Part shown: positions 61,164-64,000 of the stretch, piece by piece
How positions within the stretch are numbered: the first letter of the stretch is position 1
How the letters are laid out: the number at the start of each line of letters is the position of its first letter
NCBI RefSeq assembly: GCF_000826105.1
Contig: NZ_CCYK01000007.1
Coordinates: 1,488,001 to 1,552,000, forward strand
Reading direction: 5' to 3'
Source of the DNA: Pseudomonas massiliensis
GTDB lineage: Bacteria > Pseudomonadota > Gammaproteobacteria > Pseudomonadales > Pseudomonadaceae
DNA: 64,000 nt
Position numbers and translations under genes: made by a program
Notes under the pieces: generated by a model
What the model was told of the DNA's origin: nothing
The model's database searches: none
What the model saw: only the letters and a program-made list of their open reading frames with translations

Positions 61164-61829
61164 ATGGAAACCTGGATCGAACTAGTCAAACAGAAAATGC
61201 GCGAGCGCCGCCTTACGCAGGAGCAGCTCGCCGAACGCATTGGCCGCTCCCAGGGCGCCGTGAACCACTGGCTCAGCGGGCGCCGCCGACCGGACCTGGA
61301 CACCATGAACGATGTACTTCGCGAACTTGGGGAAGTGAATCTCGAAGTGGTGCAGATACTCCGGGTCAATGAGCAGCGAGGCAGATACGGTCATCAGGCT
61401 GCGGCAGCTGTCCCTGAGTGGGCCATCACCAGGCCTGGCTTCAGTTACCCCGTGCTTGAGTGGGCGGCTGCGGTTGATTCGAAACCCTCCATATCCGCTT
61501 ACAGCACCGGCCGTGAATACGTGTCGGACTACCACGCCAAAGGGCCGGCCTACTGGCTTCAGGTGGAGGGTGAAAGCATGAGCGCGCCTTTCGGGCGGAG
61601 CATACCGTCCGGAGCGCTGGTACTGGTGGACCCGTGCGCTCAGGCCGCTCCCGGCGACCTGGTGATCGTGACAGCCGTCGTCGTTCAGGAAGCGATCTTT
61701 CGGGAGCTGGCGATAGAGGGCGGACGTCGCTACCTGAGGGCCTTGAATCCGAACTGGCCGGTGATGAGCTGGGAGGATGATTGGGTAATCAAGGGCGTCG
61801 TGGTTCGAGCCATGCTCGACTTGCAATAG
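61164..61829 (+). CDS. XRE/S24-type (LexA-like) repressor
   Basis: 221 residues. N-terminal XRE helix-turn-helix (LTQEQLAERIGRSQGAVNHWLSGRRRP) and C-terminal S24 peptidase fold: serine in QVEGESMSAPFG (Ser138), PGDLVIVTAV, and YLRALNPNWP. The family's catalytic Lys would lie in the segment AIFREL, which has Arg180. If so, autocleavage may be lost. Resembles prophage/pyocin regulators (PrtR-like), but no prophage genes adjoin. ATG 61164 gives the expected start of the HTH. Confidence 0.85.
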   Translation: METWIELVKQKMRERRLTQEQLAERIGRSQGAVNHWLSGRRRPDLDTMNDVLRELGEVNLEVVQILRVNEQRGRYGHQAAAAVPEWAITRPGFSYPVLEWAAAVDSKPSISAYSTGREYVSDYHAKGPAYWLQVEGESMSAPFGRSIPSGALVLVDPCAQAAPGDLVIVTAVVVQEAIFRELAIEGGRRYLRALNPNWPVMSWEDDWVIKGVVVRAMLDLQ

Positions 61830-61849
61830 GCTCAGGCATGGGCGCGAAT

Positions 61850-62200
61850 GCAGCGAGGGGAGCCGAAGCTCCCCCCAAGGTCGTGTGCACTTTTCGTTAT
61901 TGGTCTGCGGCGGCCTGTTTTTGTTTTTGTCGGCCTGCCTGTGCACGCTGTGCGGCCCCCACTCAGGGCCAAGAGCAAACGTATTTTTTTGAGCGCTGAT
62001 CCATTCTCGAGTGAGTACGATGTTCACTGGCTGCCTCAGGGCAGTTTTGTTCTTATGTTTGAACGATCGTGGGCATTGCCCTTGAAAACGCACCTTCGTC
62101 AAAAAGATCTGTTGGCTTCGCCTCTGCCGCGGTTGTTCTTGTTATGTCAGAGTCGTTTGTATTGTTGTTATGGTGTCGCTGGGTTTTTCTTGTTTTTGTA
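61850..62200 (-). ncRNA. CrcZ-family sRNA (CrcY/CrcX type), Hfq/Crc antagonist
   Basis: About 350 nt on the minus strand. Five AAnAAnAA motifs (62194-62187 AACAAGAA; 62169-62162 AACAACAA; 62143-62133 with AACAAGAACAA; 62054-62047 AAGAACAA; 61925-61918 AACAAAAA) would bind Hfq/Crc. It starts about 12 bases after a sigma-54 -12 element and ends with a GGGGAGC/GCTCCCC stem with TTCG loop (61874-61857), though no T-run follows. CrcZ/CrcY sRNAs of Pseudomonas share all these traits and relieve catabolite repression. Not next to cbrB, so it is the CrcY or CrcX kind rather than CrcZ. Exact ends are estimates. A 132-codon plus-strand frame over it is not convincing. Confidence 0.82.
61857..61874. terminator. 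Hairpin at the sRNA 3' end
   Basis: GGGGAGC/GCTCCCC around a four-base loop (TTCG on the minus strand, CGAA on the plus). No T-tract on either side, so termination there may be leaky. It also follows the S24 gene stop by 28 bases on the plus strand. Confidence 0.5.
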
Positions 62201-62210
62201 CCAACCACAT

Positions 62211-62226
62211 AGCAGAAGCCGTGCCA
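62211..62226 (-). promoter_or_regulatory. Sigma-54 promoter of the sRNA
   Basis: Minus strand TGGCACGGCTTCTGCT: GG at -24 and GC at -12 with exactly 10 bases between; one mismatch to TGGCACG-N4-TTGCW. Confidence 0.82.
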
Positions 62227-62308
62227 GATCATATAAAACCTTATAAAACAATGACATGCTATGTCGGGGGCGACGCTAAAGGCTTTGAGTGACGTTTTTA
62301 TGTTTCCG

Positions 62309-62348
62309 GGTTACTCGTTCAACGGTACAGCTGAAGCCTTCGGTAACA
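62309..62348 (-). promoter_or_regulatory. Candidate CbrB upstream activating sites
   Basis: Minus strand TGTTACCG (from 62348), TGTACCG in the middle and GTAACC (62314-62309), 110-148 bases before the sRNA start. CbrB sites at crcZ contain TGTTAC/GTAAC half-sites as I recall. An AT-rich stretch (62225-62250) lies between, suitable for bending by IHF. Confidence 0.5.
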
Positions 62349-62350
62349 CT

Positions 62351-63289
62351 TCAAGTCGTGGTCTGTGCGAGCGCCTGGGAGCGCTCCCTTTGGCTGACCG
62401 CTTCGCAAAGGTCGATCAACAGTTCGCGCATCCATCGGTTGGCGGGGTCCTGGTCGGTGCTTTCATGCCAGTAAAGGTGAGTTTCCACGCTGGTTACACC
62501 TGAGACAGGCAGTGGCGCACAGGGAAGATCGTGGCGACGGGCGAATCGCTCAGGCACGGTGATGACCATGTCGGTGTGCTGCAGTACCTGCGATGCCATC
62601 ATGTAATGCTGCGAGCGCAGGGCGATTCGCCGTTGCAAGCCGAGCTTGCCAAGGGCCAGATCGACCTCACCCAGTCCGTTGCGCCGGCTGGAGATATGGA
62701 TGTGAGCCTGGGCGAGGTAAGCGTCGAGCGTGAGCGGCCTGCCTTCCAGGGGGTGACCTCGGCGCATGGCGCATACGTAGCGGTCGTCCATCAAACGCAC
62801 GTGGCGAACCTGAGGGTCTGTGTTGAGTGGGGCATCGACCGCGAAGTCCAGACGGCCCGCCGCGAGCTCCTTGGTGGTTTCACGTCGTTTGCATAGAAAA
62901 CTCTCCACCACGACACCAGGCGCCTGTTTACGCAACCGTCGTAGCAGGGGCGGCAGCATTACCGCCTCGATCAGGTCCGTCATGCTGATTCGAAAGGTCT
63001 TGCCTGCCTCGGCGGGATTGAAGGTACGGCTTTCCTGGACCGATACCCTGAGAAGGGCCAGTGCGCTGCGCACCGGCCCGATGATGTTCTGTGCCATGGG
63101 CGTAGGTACCATCCCTTGGGCCGTGCGCACGAACAGTGGGTCGTTGAAGGTTTCCCGCAAGCGAGCCAGCGCATTGGACACGGCAGGCTGGGTGATGCCG
63201 ACGATCTGCCCTGCTCGTGTCAGATTCGCCTCGGTATAGATGGCATCGAACACGATGAACAGGTTCAGATCGACTTTGCTCAGGTTCAT
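62351..63289 (-). CDS. LysR-family regulator (LeuO/NodD-like)
   Basis: 312 residues. N-terminal helix-turn-helix LNLFIVFDAIYTEANLTRAGQIVGITQPAVSNALARLR is typical of the NodD/LeuO/SyrM branch. Effector domain has FRISMTDLIEAVMLPPLLRRLR and MASQVLQHTDMVITVPERFA. Divergent from the acyl-CoA dehydrogenase gene, 142 bases apart, so that gene is the likely target. The stop lies three bases from the candidate CbrB site. Confidence 0.9.
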   Translation of the reverse strand: MNLSKVDLNLFIVFDAIYTEANLTRAGQIVGITQPAVSNALARLRETFNDPLFVRTAQGMVPTPMAQNIIGPVRSALALLRVSVQESRTFNPAEAGKTFRISMTDLIEAVMLPPLLRRLRKQAPGVVVESFLCKRRETTKELAAGRLDFAVDAPLNTDPQVRHVRLMDDRYVCAMRRGHPLEGRPLTLDAYLAQAHIHISSRRNGLGEVDLALGKLGLQRRIALRSQHYMMASQVLQHTDMVITVPERFARRHDLPCAPLPVSGVTSVETHLYWHESTDQDPANRWMRELLIDLCEAVSQRERSQALAQTTT

Positions 63290-63431
63290 GGGCAATACGC
63301 TCTCAGCTCAGGGTGCCGTATCCGGCTTATGAATGTTTATACACCAGGATAATAGGCTCGCAAAATAGTACTCTGATCCCTAGGCTTGCACTCATCGGGC
63401 CCACGCCCCTGACCCATGCCGAGAATGACCG

Positions 63432-64000
63432 ATGGATTTTGCCTACTCTTCACGCGTCGAAGCGCTGCGCGCGCGGGTCGCCACATTCATGCACGCCGAA
63501 GTGTTCCCCGCCGAAGAACGCTTCGCCCAGGAACTGGCTCAGGGCGACCGTTGGCAGCCTACCCAGATAATGGAACTGCTGAAGGAGCGCGCTCGGGCAG
63601 AGGGCCTGTGGAACCTGTTCCTGCCTGAGTCTGAATTTGGCGCCGGGCTGACCAATCTGGAATACGCCCCGCTGGCAGAGTTGATGGGCCAGTCCATGCT
63701 TGGCTCCGAGCCATTCAACTGCTCAGCGCCGGATACCGGGAACATGGAAGTGCTGGTGCGCTATGGCAGCGAGCAGCAGAAGCAGCGCTGGCTGATACCG
63801 CTGCTCGAAGGCAGGATCCGTTCGGCGTTCGCCATGACCGAACCGGAAGTCGCTTCTTCGGACGCGACCAATATGCGCGCCACCGCAGTGATCGATGGCC
63901 AGCATTGGGTAATCAATGGGCGCAAGTGGTGGACTTCCGGCGCCTGTGACCCGCGCTGTGAAGTGCTCATTTTCATGGGGCTGACCGATCCTCAGGCACC
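63432..64000 (+). CDS. Acyl-CoA dehydrogenase, 5' part (runs off the window)
   Basis: The first 189 codons of an acyl-CoA dehydrogenase. N-terminal helical domain (VEALRARVATFMHAEVFPAE, LWNLFLPESEFGAGLTNLEYAPLAELMG) and the start of the beta domain with the FAD/substrate segment SAFAMTEPEVASSDATNM and VINGRKWWTSGA. The catalytic Glu lies beyond the window. Electrons would go to ETF and EtfD. Chain length or substrate cannot be read from this part. Divergent LysR gene probably regulates it. Confidence 0.88.
   Translation, partial: MDFAYSSRVEALRARVATFMHAEVFPAEERFAQELAQGDRWQPTQIMELLKERARAEGLWNLFLPESEFGAGLTNLEYAPLAELMGQSMLGSEPFNCSAPDTGNMEVLVRYGSEQQKQRWLIPLLEGRIRSAFAMTEPEVASSDATNMRATAVIDGQHWVINGRKWWTSGACDPRCEVLIFMGLTDPQA

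Noticed and set aside
61848..62246. A 132-codon plus-strand frame over the sRNA locus
   Set aside because: No ribosome binding site, odd composition, and the stretch has a better minus-strand RNA explanation.
62261..62503. An 80-codon plus-strand frame
   Set aside because: Overlaps the end of the LysR gene antisense and crosses the candidate CbrB sites.

Overview
The window is a piece of a Pseudomonas chromosome, most like the P. putida group. It is GC-rich, and gene order and protein sequences match that genus: gltA divergent from sdhCDAB-sucAB-lpdG-sucCD, ETF-ubiquinone oxidoreductase divergent from etfBA, pobA next to an AraC-type regulator, an adjacent selD-selU pair, and a CrcZ-family sRNA. 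No phage, transposase, CRISPR array, rRNA or tRNA was recognised. The window starts inside an alginate-lyase-like (PL7) gene and ends inside an acyl-CoA dehydrogenase gene.

Layout. 1-11.5 kb: a PL7 fragment, a possible tiny Rmf/CrpP-like ORF, malate:quinone oxidoreductase, a flavin reductase, small stress-type proteins (DUF2188, DUF892 ferritin-like), two MFS transporters, nitronate monooxygenase, a 3-hydroxybutyrate dehydrogenase-type SDR, a DMT transporter and a glutathione transferase. 11.5-14.4 kb: a coupled three-gene operon with a membrane diguanylate cyclase between two periplasmic solute-binding proteins. 14.5-17.9 kb: selD-selU (tRNA 2-selenouridine) and a YraQ/ArsP-type permease. 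18.0-20.3 kb: 4-hydroxybenzoate hydroxylase pobA and its regulator. 20.3-27.4 kb: LysR and AraC regulators, a DUF2242 lipoprotein, a nitrilase-fold protein that seems to lack its catalytic cysteine, fadH and a D-cysteine desulfhydrase-like enzyme. 27.4-32.5 kb: the D-galactonate operon dgoK-dgoA-dgoD-dgoT plus an IclR regulator. 32.6-36.5 kb: ETF-QO and etfBA. 36.6-41.8 kb: a solute-binding protein, a DUF4398/OmpA lipoprotein pair, a MocR regulator and envelope/cysteine-cluster proteins. 41.9-54.9 kb: the TCA-cycle supercluster. 55-61.8 kb: a YebC paralogue, an LRR-protein kinase coupled to a ZapE-type ATPase, an ECF sigma/anti-sigma pair, an M14 carboxypeptidase and an S24-type repressor. 61.8-64 kb: a CrcZ-family sRNA locus, a LysR regulator and an acyl-CoA dehydrogenase.

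How it fits together. Much of the window is central carbon and electron flow: citrate synthase, the succinate, 2-oxoglutarate and succinyl-CoA steps, Mqo, and ETF to quinone. Peripheral catabolism (4-hydroxybenzoate, galactonate, unsaturated fatty acids) feeds into it. The strongest non-coding signal is at 61.85-62.35 kb on the minus strand. A canonical sigma-54 promoter, with TGTTAC/GTAAC half-sites upstream, precedes about 350 nt carrying five AAnAAnAA motifs and ending in a UUCG hairpin. This is the architecture of CrcZ/CrcY, the sRNAs that sequester the Hfq/Crc repressor. The same motif lies just upstream of the ribosome binding sites of dgoK and pobA, so the window holds both a likely antagonist RNA and likely targets of catabolite repression. 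Operator-like palindromes were also found for PcaR (pob), PsrA (etf), the dgo operon, the MocR gene and Crp/Vfr.
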